From positions 124,001 to 188,000 of the forward strand of contig NZ_WKKA01000002.1 in NCBI RefSeq assembly GCF_009674885.1: DNA of 64,000 bases, read 5' to 3'. Made by a program: the position numbers and the translations under genes. Source of the stretch: Paracoccus sp. S-4012. Its GTDB lineage: Bacteria > Pseudomonadota > Alphaproteobacteria > Rhodobacterales > Rhodobacteraceae. The notes beneath the pieces are model-generated. The model did not search any database, was not told the origin of the DNA, and saw only the letters and a program-made list of their open reading frames with translations. Position 1 is the stretch's first letter. Every line of letters begins with the position of its first letter. Shown here piece after piece: positions 56,572-64,000 of the stretch.

Positions 56572-57321
56572 ATGATCCGGCTCGAGCATGTGACCAAACG
56601 CTACCGCGCCCGCGGCGTGACCACGATCGTGGCCGACGACATCAGTGCGACCTTCCCGACCGGAGTCTCGGTCGGGCTGCTGGGGCGCAACGGCGCGGGC
56701 AAGTCGTCGCTGCTGCGGATGATCGCAGGGACCATGCGGCCGACCTCGGGACGGATCTGGTCGGACGGCACGCTCTCCTGGCCGGTGGGCTTCGCGGGCT
56801 CGTTCCACGGCGACCTGACCGGGGCGCAGAACGTCCGCTTCGTCGCCCGGATCTACGGCGTCGATACCGACGAGCTGGAGGCCTATGTCCGCGCCTTCGC
56901 CAATATCGGGCCGCATTTCGACCGGCCGTTCTTCACCTATTCCTCGGGCATGCGCTCGCGACTCGCCTTCGGCACCTCCATGGGGATCGACTTCGACACC
57001 TACCTCGTGGACGAGGTCACGAGCGTCGGCGACGGCGACTTCCGGCTGCGCTCCGAGCAGGTGTTCCTCGACCGGATGCGCGGGGCGGGGGCGGTGGTGG
57101 TCAGCCACTCGATGCCGATGATGCGCAACCTCTGCACCATGGGCGCGGTGCTGCATGACGCGCGGCTGACTTTCTTCGACGACATCGACGAGGCGATTGC
57201 CATGCATGAGGACCTGCTGGGCATCCCGCGCTCGCGCCGCATCCTGCCCGGCGCGGCCCCGCCGCAGCCGGGCGCGATGCCGCCGGTTCCTGCGGCGGCC
57301 CCGCCGGGCGGCGCGCGCTGA
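56572..57321 (+). CDS. kpsT: polysaccharide export ABC transporter ATPase
   Basis: A 249-residue ATPase of the KpsT/CtrD/BexA group. Walker A LLGRNGAGKSSLLRMIAGTM, the family sequence TLSWPVGFAGSFHGDLTGAQ, the signature YSSGMRSRLAFGTSMG, Walker B TYLVDEVTSVGDGDF and the switch His in VVVSHSMPMMR are present. The C-terminal 30 residues are Pro/Ala-rich. Energises KpsM. Confidence 0.94.
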   Translation: MIRLEHVTKRYRARGVTTIVADDISATFPTGVSVGLLGRNGAGKSSLLRMIAGTMRPTSGRIWSDGTLSWPVGFAGSFHGDLTGAQNVRFVARIYGVDTDELEAYVRAFANIGPHFDRPFFTYSSGMRSRLAFGTSMGIDFDTYLVDEVTSVGDGDFRLRSEQVFLDRMRGAGAVVVSHSMPMMRNLCTMGAVLHDARLTFFDDIDEAIAMHEDLLGIPRSRRILPGAAPPQPGAMPPVPAAAPPGGAR

Positions 57322-57334
57322 TGGAGGCGCGATC

Positions 57335-58294
57335 ATGGAGCTGACCACCCGCCTGACGCAGACACTCGGCCTCTGCCACCCGGTCATCTCGGCGCCGATG
57401 GCCTTCGCCGCCGGGGGCGCGCTCGCCGCGGCGGTCAGCCGGGCGGGCGGTCTCGGCCTGATCGGCGGCGGCTATGGCGACGAGGACTGGCTGGAGGAGC
57501 AGTTCCGCCTCGCCGAGGGCGAACGCGTCGGCGTCGGCTTCATCACCTGGTCGCTGCAGAAATCGCCCGCGCTGCTGACCGGTGTGCTGAAACACCGCCC
57601 GGCCGCGGTCATGCTGTCCTTCGGTGATCCGCGCCCCTTCGTGGACGAGATCCGCGCAGCCCGAGCGGTGCTGATCTGCCAGTGCCAGACCATCGACCAT
57701 GTCCGGGACGCCCTCGACCTCGGCGCCGAGGTCGTCGTGGCGCAGGCGGCGGAAGCGGGCGGGCATGGCGCGCTACGCGGGGCATTGTCCTTCATCCCCG
57801 AGGCCGCCGACCTGATCCGCGAGCAGAGCGCCTGCGCCTGCCTCGTCGCCGCGGGCGGCATCGCCGATGGCCGCGGCCTTGCGGCGGCGTTGATGCTGGG
57901 AGCCGAGGGGGTGCTGGTCGGCACGCGCCTCTGGGCGTCGGCCGAGGCGCTCGTCCACCCCCGCCACCACGACGCGATCCTTGCGGCCGGAGGCGACGAG
58001 ACGATCCGCACCTCCACGCCGGACATCGCCCGGCAGCTTCCGTGGCCGACGGGATTCTCGGCCCGCGTCCTGCAGAACACCTTCACCCGTCGCTGGCACG
58101 GGCGCGAGGACGAGCTGCGCCGGGCCGTGGCCGAGGAAGGCCCGCGCTACCGCGAGGCCGCCGCCGCGGGCGACCCGGAGGGGACCGCCGTCTGGTTTGG
58201 CGAGGCCGCGGGGCTGATCCGCGAGATCAGGCCCGCCGGGGAGATCGTCGAGGCGATGGCGGCCGAGGCGGCCCGGCTGCTCGGCCGGACCTGA
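57335..58294 (+). CDS. nitronate monooxygenase-family flavoprotein
   Basis: A 319-residue FMN-dependent TIM-barrel. ISAPMAFAAGGALAAAVSRA binds near the flavin, QAAEAGGHGALRG holds the catalytic His, and AAGGIADGRGLAAALMLGAE with VLVGTRLWASAEA the phosphate site. The start ATG at 57335 follows GGAGGCG. Nitroalkane or nitronate oxidation is the family activity; the true substrate and the reason for its place after kpsT are unclear. Confidence 0.9.
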   Translation: MELTTRLTQTLGLCHPVISAPMAFAAGGALAAAVSRAGGLGLIGGGYGDEDWLEEQFRLAEGERVGVGFITWSLQKSPALLTGVLKHRPAAVMLSFGDPRPFVDEIRAARAVLICQCQTIDHVRDALDLGAEVVVAQAAEAGGHGALRGALSFIPEAADLIREQSACACLVAAGGIADGRGLAAALMLGAEGVLVGTRLWASAEALVHPRHHDAILAAGGDETIRTSTPDIARQLPWPTGFSARVLQNTFTRRWHGREDELRRAVAEEGPRYREAAAAGDPEGTAVWFGEAAGLIREIRPAGEIVEAMAAEAARLLGRT

Positions 58295-58297
58295 CCC

Positions 58298-59695
58298 TCA
58301 CCCTTGCAATAGCGCCGTGATCTCGTCCCGGCGGCGCGCGACCTCATCGGCGTTGCCCTCGCCCTCCACGTTCAGCCGCACCACCGGCTCGGTGTTCGAT
58401 CTCCGCAGGTTGAAGCGCCAGTTGCCGAAGTCGAGGCTGATGCCGTCCAGATCGTCCCTCGCCGAGCCCTCGCCCTCGTAACGGGCGATCACCCGCGCGA
58501 TCGCGGCCTCGGGGTCGTCGAGGCGGAAGTTGACCTCGCCCGAGGACGGGTAGAGGCGCATCCGCTCGCTGAGCATCTCCGACAGGGTCCTGCCCTTGCG
58601 CGAGAGCAGTTCGACCACCAGCAGCCAGGGGATCATCCCCGAATCGGCGTAGTGGAAGTCGCGGAAATAGTGATGCGCGCTCATCTCGCCGCCGTAGATG
58701 GCGCCGGTCTCGCGCATCTTGCGCTTGAGGAAGGCGTGGCCGGTCTGGCTGACCACCGGCTCGCCCCCGGCTTCGCGGATCATGGCGACGGTGTTCATCA
58801 CCACGCGCGGGTCGTGGACGATCTTCTCGCCGGGCGATTTCTCGAGGAAGGCGGCGGCGAGGAGGCCCACGATATACTCGCCCGGAATGAACCGCCCATC
58901 GCCGTCGAAGAAGAAGCAGCGGTCGAAATCCCCGTCCCAGGCGACGCCGAGATCGGCCCCGTGCGCGCGCACCGGGTCGGCGGTCATGTGGCGGTTTTCC
59001 TCCAGCAGCGGGTTCGGGATGCCGTTGGGGAAGGAGGAATCGACCTCGTGGTTGACGCGAATGAATTTGAGCGGCGCACCGCGGCGCTCAAGCTCGGCGG
59101 CCACGGCGTCAAAGGTCGGCCCGGCGGTGCCGTTCCCGGCGTTGACCACGATCCGCATCGGCTTGAGGACCGACACGTCGATGAAATCGACCACGGCCTT
59201 CGCATAGGCCTCGCGCGCGCCCTCCGCCGGGCGGATGGTGCCCACGCGCCCAGGTGCGGCGAAGCGGCCGGAGGCGGCGAGGGCGACCAGTGGCGGCAGG
59301 TCGGTCGCCGGGTCCAGGGGGGCCGAGCCGCGGCCGACCATCTTCATGCCGTTGTAATCTATGGGGTTGTGGCTCGCCGTCACCTCGATGCCGCCGTCGG
59401 CGTCGAAATGGGGCGTGGCGAAATAGACCTCCTCGGTGCCCGCAAGCCCGAGGTCCAGCACATCCGCGCCGCCTTCGGTCAGCCCCCGCATCAGCGCCGC
59501 CTGCAACGCCGGCGAGCTCTCGCGGCTGTCGCGGCCGACGACGACCAGGCGGGCCTGCCGCGCCTCGGCGAAGGCCCGGCCGATGCGGTAGGCCACGTCC
59601 TCGTCGAGGTTCTCGCCAAGCCGCCCCCGCACGTCATAGGCCTTGAAGCAGGTGATCTCGCGCGGGCCGAGGTCGAGCGGGGCGGGGTCGGTCAT
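58298..59695 (-). CDS. phosphomannomutase / phosphoglucomutase
   Basis: A 465-residue alpha-D-phosphohexomutase (AlgC/ManB-like). CFKAYDVRGRLGENLDED starts the enzyme; the phosphoserine loop is in EVTASHNPIDYNGMK, the metal loop in VAWDGDFDRCFFFDGDG, the sugar loop in GGEMSAHHYFRDF and the phosphate loop in LRRSNTEPVVRLNVEG. Such enzymes interconvert 6- and 1-phosphates of mannose and glucose, so it can supply glucose-1-phosphate to RfbA. Start ATG at 59695. Confidence 0.93.
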   Translation of the reverse strand: MTDPAPLDLGPREITCFKAYDVRGRLGENLDEDVAYRIGRAFAEARQARLVVVGRDSRESSPALQAALMRGLTEGGADVLDLGLAGTEEVYFATPHFDADGGIEVTASHNPIDYNGMKMVGRGSAPLDPATDLPPLVALAASGRFAAPGRVGTIRPAEGAREAYAKAVVDFIDVSVLKPMRIVVNAGNGTAGPTFDAVAAELERRGAPLKFIRVNHEVDSSFPNGIPNPLLEENRHMTADPVRAHGADLGVAWDGDFDRCFFFDGDGRFIPGEYIVGLLAAAFLEKSPGEKIVHDPRVVMNTVAMIREAGGEPVVSQTGHAFLKRKMRETGAIYGGEMSAHHYFRDFHYADSGMIPWLLVVELLSRKGRTLSEMLSERMRLYPSSGEVNFRLDDPEAAIARVIARYEGEGSARDDLDGISLDFGNWRFNLRRSNTEPVVRLNVEGEGNADEVARRRDEITALLQG

Positions 59696-59844
59696 GATGG
59701 CCTCTGGGGCTTGGGAAAACCGCCGCACCCTGCACCACAGCCGCGGGCGATTTGCAACCGGCGGCGCAGTGCCGCTCCCTTCACGCAGGCGTTGAGCGCC
59801 GCGCCCGCGTCGCTATCATCCCGCCATCACAACGGGAGTGCCCC

Positions 59845-60939
59845 ATGAAACGTCGTGACTTCATCGCCCGCGCCGGGCTCGGCGCCGCGGCCACCGGACT
59901 TGCCGCCCCGGCCCTCGCGCAGACCGCGCCCACCCTCAACTGGCGCATGACGTCGAGCTATCCCAAGAGCCTCGACACCCTCTGGGGCATCGCGCCGATG
60001 GTGGCCGAGCGCGTCGGCCAACTGACCGATGGCGCCTTCGCCATCCAGACCTTCGCCGCGGGCGAGATCGTCCCCGGCCTGCAGGCCTTCGAGGCCGCCT
60101 CCGAGGGCACGGTCGAACTCGCGTGCTCGCTCTCCAGCTTCCACATCGGCAAGGACCCGACCTTCGCCTTCGACACCTCGCTGCCGTTCGGGCTGAACAC
60201 CCGCCAGCACATCGCCTGGCTCTACTACGGCGGCGGGCGTGAGGCGGTGAACGGCTTCCTGCAGGGCTACAACGTCCACGCCATCCCCTGCGGCAACACC
60301 GGCGCGCAGATGGGCGGCTGGTATCGCAAGGAGATCAACTCGGTCGCCGATCTGAATGGGCTGAAGATGCGGATCGCGGGGCTTGGCGGGACGATCCTCA
60401 GCCGCCTCGGCGTGGTGCCGCAGCAGCTCGCGGGCGGCGACATCTATGCCGCGCTCGAGCGCGGGACGATCGACGCGGCCGAGTTCTCGGGCCCCTATGA
60501 CGACGAGAAGCTGGGGTTCCAGAAGGTCGCGCAATACTACTACGCGCCCGGCTGGTGGGAGGGGACGGCGAATGTCAGCATGTTCGTCAACCTCGACCGC
60601 TGGAACGCGCTGCCGCCCGCCTACCAGGCCGCGCTCGAAGTGGCCTGTTCCGAGGCGATGAGCCATTGCCTCGCCAAATACGACGCGAACAACCCCCCGG
60701 CACTCTACCGGCTGGCCGCGGCGGGGGCGCAGCTGCGGACCTTTCCCGACGAAGTGCTGGCCGCGGCCTATGCCGAGGCCGGGAAGGTCTATGACGAGTT
60801 CGCCGCCAGCAACGCGGCCTTCAAGGCGATCTACGATCCGTGGCGCGAGTTCGCGCAGCAGTCGCGCGTCTGGACCCGCGTCGCGGAACTGCCGTTCGAC
60901 TATTTCCTCGCCATGCAGAGCGGCCAGCCGAGCGAGTGA
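59845..60939 (+). CDS. TRAP transporter substrate-binding protein, TakP-like, Tat signal
   Basis: A 364-residue periplasmic DctP-family protein. The leader MKRRDFIARAGLGAAATGLA carries a twin-arginine motif and ends in AAPALAQ. TWRLASSFPKSLD of TakP is matched by LNWRMTSSYPKSLDTLWG; GGNTGVQMGGWFR by CGNTGAQMGGWYRKEI; GPYDDEKLGF and APGWWEGTANV also agree. R. sphaeroides TakP binds 2-oxoacids as a sodium complex, so a related ligand is likely. No TRAP permease genes (dctQ/dctM type) lie next to it. Confidence 0.9.
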   Translation: MKRRDFIARAGLGAAATGLAAPALAQTAPTLNWRMTSSYPKSLDTLWGIAPMVAERVGQLTDGAFAIQTFAAGEIVPGLQAFEAASEGTVELACSLSSFHIGKDPTFAFDTSLPFGLNTRQHIAWLYYGGGREAVNGFLQGYNVHAIPCGNTGAQMGGWYRKEINSVADLNGLKMRIAGLGGTILSRLGVVPQQLAGGDIYAALERGTIDAAEFSGPYDDEKLGFQKVAQYYYAPGWWEGTANVSMFVNLDRWNALPPAYQAALEVACSEAMSHCLAKYDANNPPALYRLAAAGAQLRTFPDEVLAAAYAEAGKVYDEFAASNAAFKAIYDPWREFAQQSRVWTRVAELPFDYFLAMQSGQPSE

Positions 60940-60943
60940 CCCC

Positions 60944-60976
60944 GGCAGGGCGGGCCGCGCCTGCGGCCCCGCTGCC
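60944..60976 (+). terminator. long GC-rich hairpin after the TRAP gene
   Basis: GGCAG/CTGCC and CGGGCCGC/GCGGCCCCG pair around a GCCT loop with two small bulges, five bases after the stop. No T-tract follows at once, so it may be a transcript-stabilising or Rho-assisted end. Confidence 0.5.
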
Positions 60977-61038
60977 ACGGTTCGGATTGTTGGGCGTTTT
61001 GCCCTTCTCCCGCGCCTCCTGCGGGCTATCTTCCCTTT

Positions 61039-61464
61039 ATGCTCCGCGTCACCGAGGACATCTCCATCGACGAGTGGGAACTCCTCGAAAGCTTCACCCG
61101 CGCCCAGGGGCCGGGCGGGCAGAACGTGAACAAGGTCTCGACCGCGGTGGAGCTGCGCTTCGAGGCCGAGCGTTCGCCGAACCTGCCCGAGCCGGTCAAG
61201 CGCCGGCTGCGCCGCCTCGCCGGGCGGCGCTGGACTGACAGCGGCGCGATCGTCATCCGCGCCGAGGAGACCCGCAGTCAGACCCGCAACCGCGCCCTCG
61301 CGCGCGAGCGGCTGGCCGAGCTGATCCGGGCCGCCGCGATCCCGCCCACGCCGCGCATCCGCACGCGGCCCACGGCCGGCAGCGTCCGCCGGCGGCTGAA
61401 GGCCAAGGCCGTGCGCGGCGCGGTCAAGTCGCTGCGCGGCCCGGTCGAGGCCGAGGGCGAATGA
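61039..61464 (+). CDS. arfB: alternative ribosome-rescue peptidyl-tRNA hydrolase
   Basis: Frees ribosomes stalled on mRNAs without stop codon. The 141-residue protein has the catalytic GPGGQNVNKVSTAVELRF (GGQ) near residue 27 and the basic C-terminal tail (RRLKAKAVRGAVKSLRG) that enters the empty mRNA channel. It overlaps the Nudix gene by four bases. Confidence 0.95.
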   Translation: MLRVTEDISIDEWELLESFTRAQGPGGQNVNKVSTAVELRFEAERSPNLPEPVKRRLRRLAGRRWTDSGAIVIRAEETRSQTRNRALARERLAELIRAAAIPPTPRIRTRPTAGSVRRRLKAKAVRGAVKSLRGPVEAEGE

Positions 61465-61934
61465 GCCGGCGATCGACCGGCGGCCGGCGGCGGCCCGCAA
61501 CCCAGGTGGCGGCGCTCTGCGTCGATCCCCAGCGCCGGCGGGTGTTGCTCATCACCAGCCGCGGCACCGGCCGCTGGGTCGTGCCCAAGGGCTGGCCGAT
61601 GCGCGGCAAGTCCCTGCCCCGGACCGCGATGCAGGAGGCCTGGGAGGAGGCCGGGGTCGAGGGCGTCGTCGGCAAGGCGGAGCTTGGACGCTTCCACTAC
61701 GACAAGCTGCACGACAACGGGCTGTCGCTTCCGGTGGAGGTACGCGTCTTCCCGCTGACGGTCACGGGCCTCGCCAGCCGCTTCCCCGAGGCCGATCAGC
61801 GACGGCGCGAGTGGTTCTCGGCGCTCGACGCGGCTGCGGCGGTGAACGAGGACGGGTTGAGCGAGCTGATCCTCGCCCTCCCCCGGTTCCACGCGAAGGG
61901 ACTGATCCCGTTCGTCAAGGCGAAGAAATCCTAG
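61461..61934 (+). CDS. Nudix hydrolase (DIPP-like)
   Basis: A 157-residue hydrolase. [20 protein letters not shown] opens the Nudix fold and the Nudix box reads [20 protein letters not shown] followed by EAGV (about 50-73). The helix acids EAWEEAG that bind metal are intact, but the upstream Glu of GX5E is Lys and the REU Arg is Gln. This wording is like alphaproteobacterial relatives of diphosphoinositol polyphosphate hydrolases. Substrate unknown. Its TAG stop shares a CTAG palindrome with the pncB stop. Confidence 0.85.
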   Translation: MSRRSTGGRRRPATQVAALCVDPQRRRVLLITSRGTGRWVVPKGWPMRGKSLPRTAMQEAWEEAGVEGVVGKAELGRFHYDKLHDNGLSLPVEVRVFPLTVTGLASRFPEADQRRREWFSALDAAAAVNEDGLSELILALPRFHAKGLIPFVKAKKS

Positions 61935-63250
61935 ACCGCGACCGCGCGGCGCTGCTGCTCGCCCACGCCGAAGACACGCTTGTAGCGCGCGATCTCGTCA
62001 GCCGGGCCGGTGGATTTCGCGGGGTTGTCCGACAGCTTCACCGTGGGCCGCCCGTTCGCCTCGACCGCCTTGCAGACGAGGCTGAAGGGGGCGAGGGCAT
62101 CGCCGGGGACCAGCCCGCGGAAGTCGTTGGTCAGCAGCGTGCCCCAGCCGAAGCTGACCTTGACCCGGCCGTGATAGAGGCCGTGCAGCCGCTCGATCTC
62201 GGCCACGTCGAGCCCGTCCGAGAAGATCACCAGCTTCTCGCGCGGGTCCTCGCCGCGCTCCTCCCACCAGCGGATCGCGTAGTCGGTGATCGCCACCGGA
62301 TCGCCCGAGTCGATGCGGATGCCGGTCCAGCCGGCCAGCCAGTCGGGCGCGCGGGTGAGGAAGCCCGGCGTACCGTAGGTGTCGGGCAGCATGATGCGCA
62401 GGTTGCCGTCATGCTCCTCGTGCCAGTCGGCCAGCACCTTGTAGGGCGCGCGCGCCAGTTCGGCGTCGTCCTCGGCCAGGGCCGCATAGACCATCGGCAG
62501 TTCGTGGGCATTGGTGCCGATCGCCTCGATGTCGCGGCGCATGGCGATGAGGCAGTTCGAGGTGCCGGTGAAGGCGCCGCCGAGGCCCGCATCGCCCAGC
62601 CCCTCCTGCATCGCCTGCACGCACCAGTCCTGCCACAGGAAGCTGTGCCGCCGCCGGGTGCCGAAATCGGCGATCTTCAGCCCGTCGAGCCGCCGCAGTC
62701 GCTCGACCTTCTCCCAGAGCCGGGTCATGGCGCGGGCGTAGAGGACCTGGAGCTCGAATCGGCCCATATGCTTCAGCACCGCGCGCGAGCGCAGTTCCAT
62801 CAGCACCGCAAGCGCCGGAATCTCCCACAGCATGACCTCCGGCCAGCGACCCTCGAAGCGCAGCTCGTACTGCCCGTCGCGCTTTTCGAGCTGGTAGGCC
62901 GGGAGTTGCAGGCCCTCGAGGAAGGCCATGAACTCAGGGGTGAACATCTGCCGTTTGCCGTAGAAGGTATTCCCGCGCAGCCAAGTGGACTCGCCCCGCG
63001 TCAGGCGCAGGCTGCGGACATGGTCGAGTTGCTCGCGAAGCTCCCCCTCGTCGATCAGCTCGGCCAGCCGCACCGATTCGCTGCGGTTGATGAGGCTGAA
63101 GGTGACGGTCACGTCCGGGCGGTTGCGGAACACCGACTGGCACATCAGCAGCTTGTAGAAGTCGTTGTCGATCAGGCTGCGGACGATCGGGTCGATCTTC
63201 CAGTTGTGGTTGTAGACCCGCGTGGCGATATCGACGGTCGGCGTGATCAT
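61931..63250 (-). CDS. pncB: nicotinate phosphoribosyltransferase
   Basis: Salvages nicotinate to nicotinate mononucleotide. The 439-residue protein has [16 protein letters not shown] at the N-terminus (the D-F-Y-K motif), the [18 protein letters not shown] block with the autophosphorylated His, [29 protein letters not shown] and [12 protein letters not shown]. Overlaps pncA by four bases, giving an NAD-salvage pair. Confidence 0.95.
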   Translation of the reverse strand: MITPTVDIATRVYNHNWKIDPIVRSLIDNDFYKLLMCQSVFRNRPDVTVTFSLINRSESVRLAELIDEGELREQLDHVRSLRLTRGESTWLRGNTFYGKRQMFTPEFMAFLEGLQLPAYQLEKRDGQYELRFEGRWPEVMLWEIPALAVLMELRSRAVLKHMGRFELQVLYARAMTRLWEKVERLRRLDGLKIADFGTRRRHSFLWQDWCVQAMQEGLGDAGLGGAFTGTSNCLIAMRRDIEAIGTNAHELPMVYAALAEDDAELARAPYKVLADWHEEHDGNLRIMLPDTYGTPGFLTRAPDWLAGWTGIRIDSGDPVAITDYAIRWWEERGEDPREKLVIFSDGLDVAEIERLHGLYHGRVKVSFGWGTLLTNDFRGLVPGDALAPFSLVCKAVEANGRPTVKLSDNPAKSTGPADEIARYKRVFGVGEQQRRAVAV

Positions 63251-63849
63251 GTCAGCCGCACCCCCGCCGCCCGCATCTCGGCCCGCGCCCGCTCGCGCGA
63301 GCCGTCGAGGTCGATGGCGCGGGTCTCGGCCTCGATCACCTCGGCCTCGAAGCCGAGGCGGGCGGCGTCGATGGCGCTCCAGGCCACGCAGAAATCATGC
63401 GCGAGGCCGACGAACTGCAGCCGGGTGATGCCGCGCTCGCGCAGGTAGCCGGCGAGGCCGGTGGGCGTCACCTTGTCGTTCTCGAAGAAGGCCGAGTAGC
63501 TGTCGATCGCGGCGCGAAAGCCCTTTCGGATCACCAGATCGGCCCGGTTCACGTGGAGGCCGGGGTGGAACGCCGCCCCGTGCGACCCGATCACGCAATG
63601 CGCGGGCCAGAGGACCTGCGGGCCGTAATCCATCGCCACGACCGAAAAGGGGGTCGCGGCCTCGGCATGGTTGTCCGCGAAGCTCGCATGGTCGGCCGGG
63701 TGCCAGTCCTGCGTCAGCACGACCGCGTCGGCGGTGGCCATGCGGGCGTTGATCGCCCCCACGATCTCGTCCCCGCCGGCGACGGCGAGGGCACCGCCCG
63801 GACAGAAGTCGTTCTGCACGTCGGTCACGATCAGCGCGGTGGCAGCCAT
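63247..63849 (-). CDS. pncA: nicotinamidase
   Basis: Hydrolyses nicotinamide to nicotinate, the substrate of PncB downstream. The 200-residue cysteine hydrolase has the catalytic Asp in [14 protein letters not shown], metal ligands in [14 protein letters not shown], the Lys in [19 protein letters not shown] and the catalytic Cys in [16 protein letters not shown]. Confidence 0.95.
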   Translation of the reverse strand: MAATALIVTDVQNDFCPGGALAVAGGDEIVGAINARMATADAVVLTQDWHPADHASFADNHAEAATPFSVVAMDYGPQVLWPAHCVIGSHGAAFHPGLHVNRADLVIRKGFRAAIDSYSAFFENDKVTPTGLAGYLRERGITRLQFVGLAHDFCVAWSAIDAARLGFEAEVIEAETRAIDLDGSRERARAEMRAAGVRLT

Positions 63850-63971
63850 GTGAGCTTCCCCTTTCCGACCCGGACAGTCGCGCCATCCGGCCCCGCCCGC
63901 AACCCCGCTGCGCGCAAGCGCCGCAAGACGCCCGCTTGCGGCATCGCAGGGCGCTGCCTAACGTCGCGCGC

Positions 63972-64000
63972 ATGCGAATGTTCTCCAGCCGCCGCCATTT
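63972..64000 (+). CDS. possible gene start at window edge
   Basis: An ATG at 63972, divergent from pncA 123 bases away, opens Met-Arg-Met-Phe-Ser-Ser-Arg-Arg-His before the window ends. Nine codons do not allow identification, and an alternative Met at 63978 exists. Confidence 0.25.

Noticed and set aside
60940-61038. A small gene between the TRAP protein and arfB
   Set aside because: The segment is a hairpin plus GC-rich spacer with no start codon and ribosome site in phase.

Overview
The window looks like a chromosomal segment of a high-GC (roughly 70% by eye, not computed) alphaproteobacterium of the Rhodobacteraceae/Paracoccaceae type. The markers are a TrcR (DUF1013) cell-cycle regulator, a PopZ-like pole protein, DUF3035 lipoprotein next to lspA, DUF4170 next to a WaaA-like protein, a DUF1674/SDHAF4 protein, a TakP-like TRAP binding protein and a ppx-rlmE pair. 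Genes are densely packed, many with 1-4 base overlaps. I see no insertion sequence, prophage, CRISPR array, rRNA or replication origin. One tRNA (Thr, CGT) is present.

Layout. 0-4 kb: pyrH (partial), miaA, an AraC-family regulator, rlmE-ppx. 4-6.4 kb: a one-carbon trio (virulence-factor domain protein, methylenetetrahydrofolate reductase-like, methyltetrahydrofolate methyltransferase-like). 6.4-9.7 kb: two tiny proteins separated by three tandem hairpins, a VWA protein, a sulfotransferase, an M48 protease. 9.8-13.6 kb: a membrane hydrolase-like protein overlapping a cytochrome P450, then a class V aminotransferase. 13.7-16.2 kb: surE-pcm-nlpD, the gene order known from gammaproteobacteria. 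16-20.7 kb: PopZ-like, TolC, a second PCMT-like protein, prmC, NnrU. 20.8-30.6 kb: rnhA, ispH, murJ, a catalytically dead rhomboid-like protein, DUF3035, lspA, purH, a heparinase II/III protein, an RsmB-type methyltransferase. 30.7-41 kb: SDHAF4, tRNA-Thr, hemY, a mitofilin-like protein, hemD, tsaD-gpsA, YciI, EVE, DUF1761, DUF4170, a WaaA-like protein, an aldehyde dehydrogenase. 41-46.5 kb: an SH3 protein, a P1 peptidase, an SDR, lpxK, trcR, RNase T2.

46.6-59.7 kb is the most accessory-looking part, a cell-surface island. It holds a secreted glycine-rich 16-residue-repeat protein, dTDP-sugar genes rfbA-rfbD-rfbB (no rfbC), a 1150-residue RTX protein with a propeller-like head, a capsule-type ABC exporter (kpsM divergent from kpsE-kpsT), a nitronate monooxygenase and a phosphomannomutase/phosphoglucomutase. 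A coherent but unproven reading is that the mutase feeds glucose-1-phosphate to RfbA-B-D, the exporter moves a polysaccharide out, and the RTX and glycine-rich proteins join the outer matrix. 59.8-64 kb: an orphan TakP-like TRAP binding protein, arfB, a Nudix hydrolase, the pncA-pncB NAD-salvage pair, and the first bases of a possible next gene.

Most of the window is ordinary core genome. The points most worth a second look are the glycine-rich repeat protein and the island around it, the triple hairpin, the 14-base palindrome that gives murJ and the rhomboid-like gene the same C-terminal residues, the virulence-factor/folate trio, and several family members whose catalytic residues are missing (rhomboid-like, WaaA-like, NlpD).
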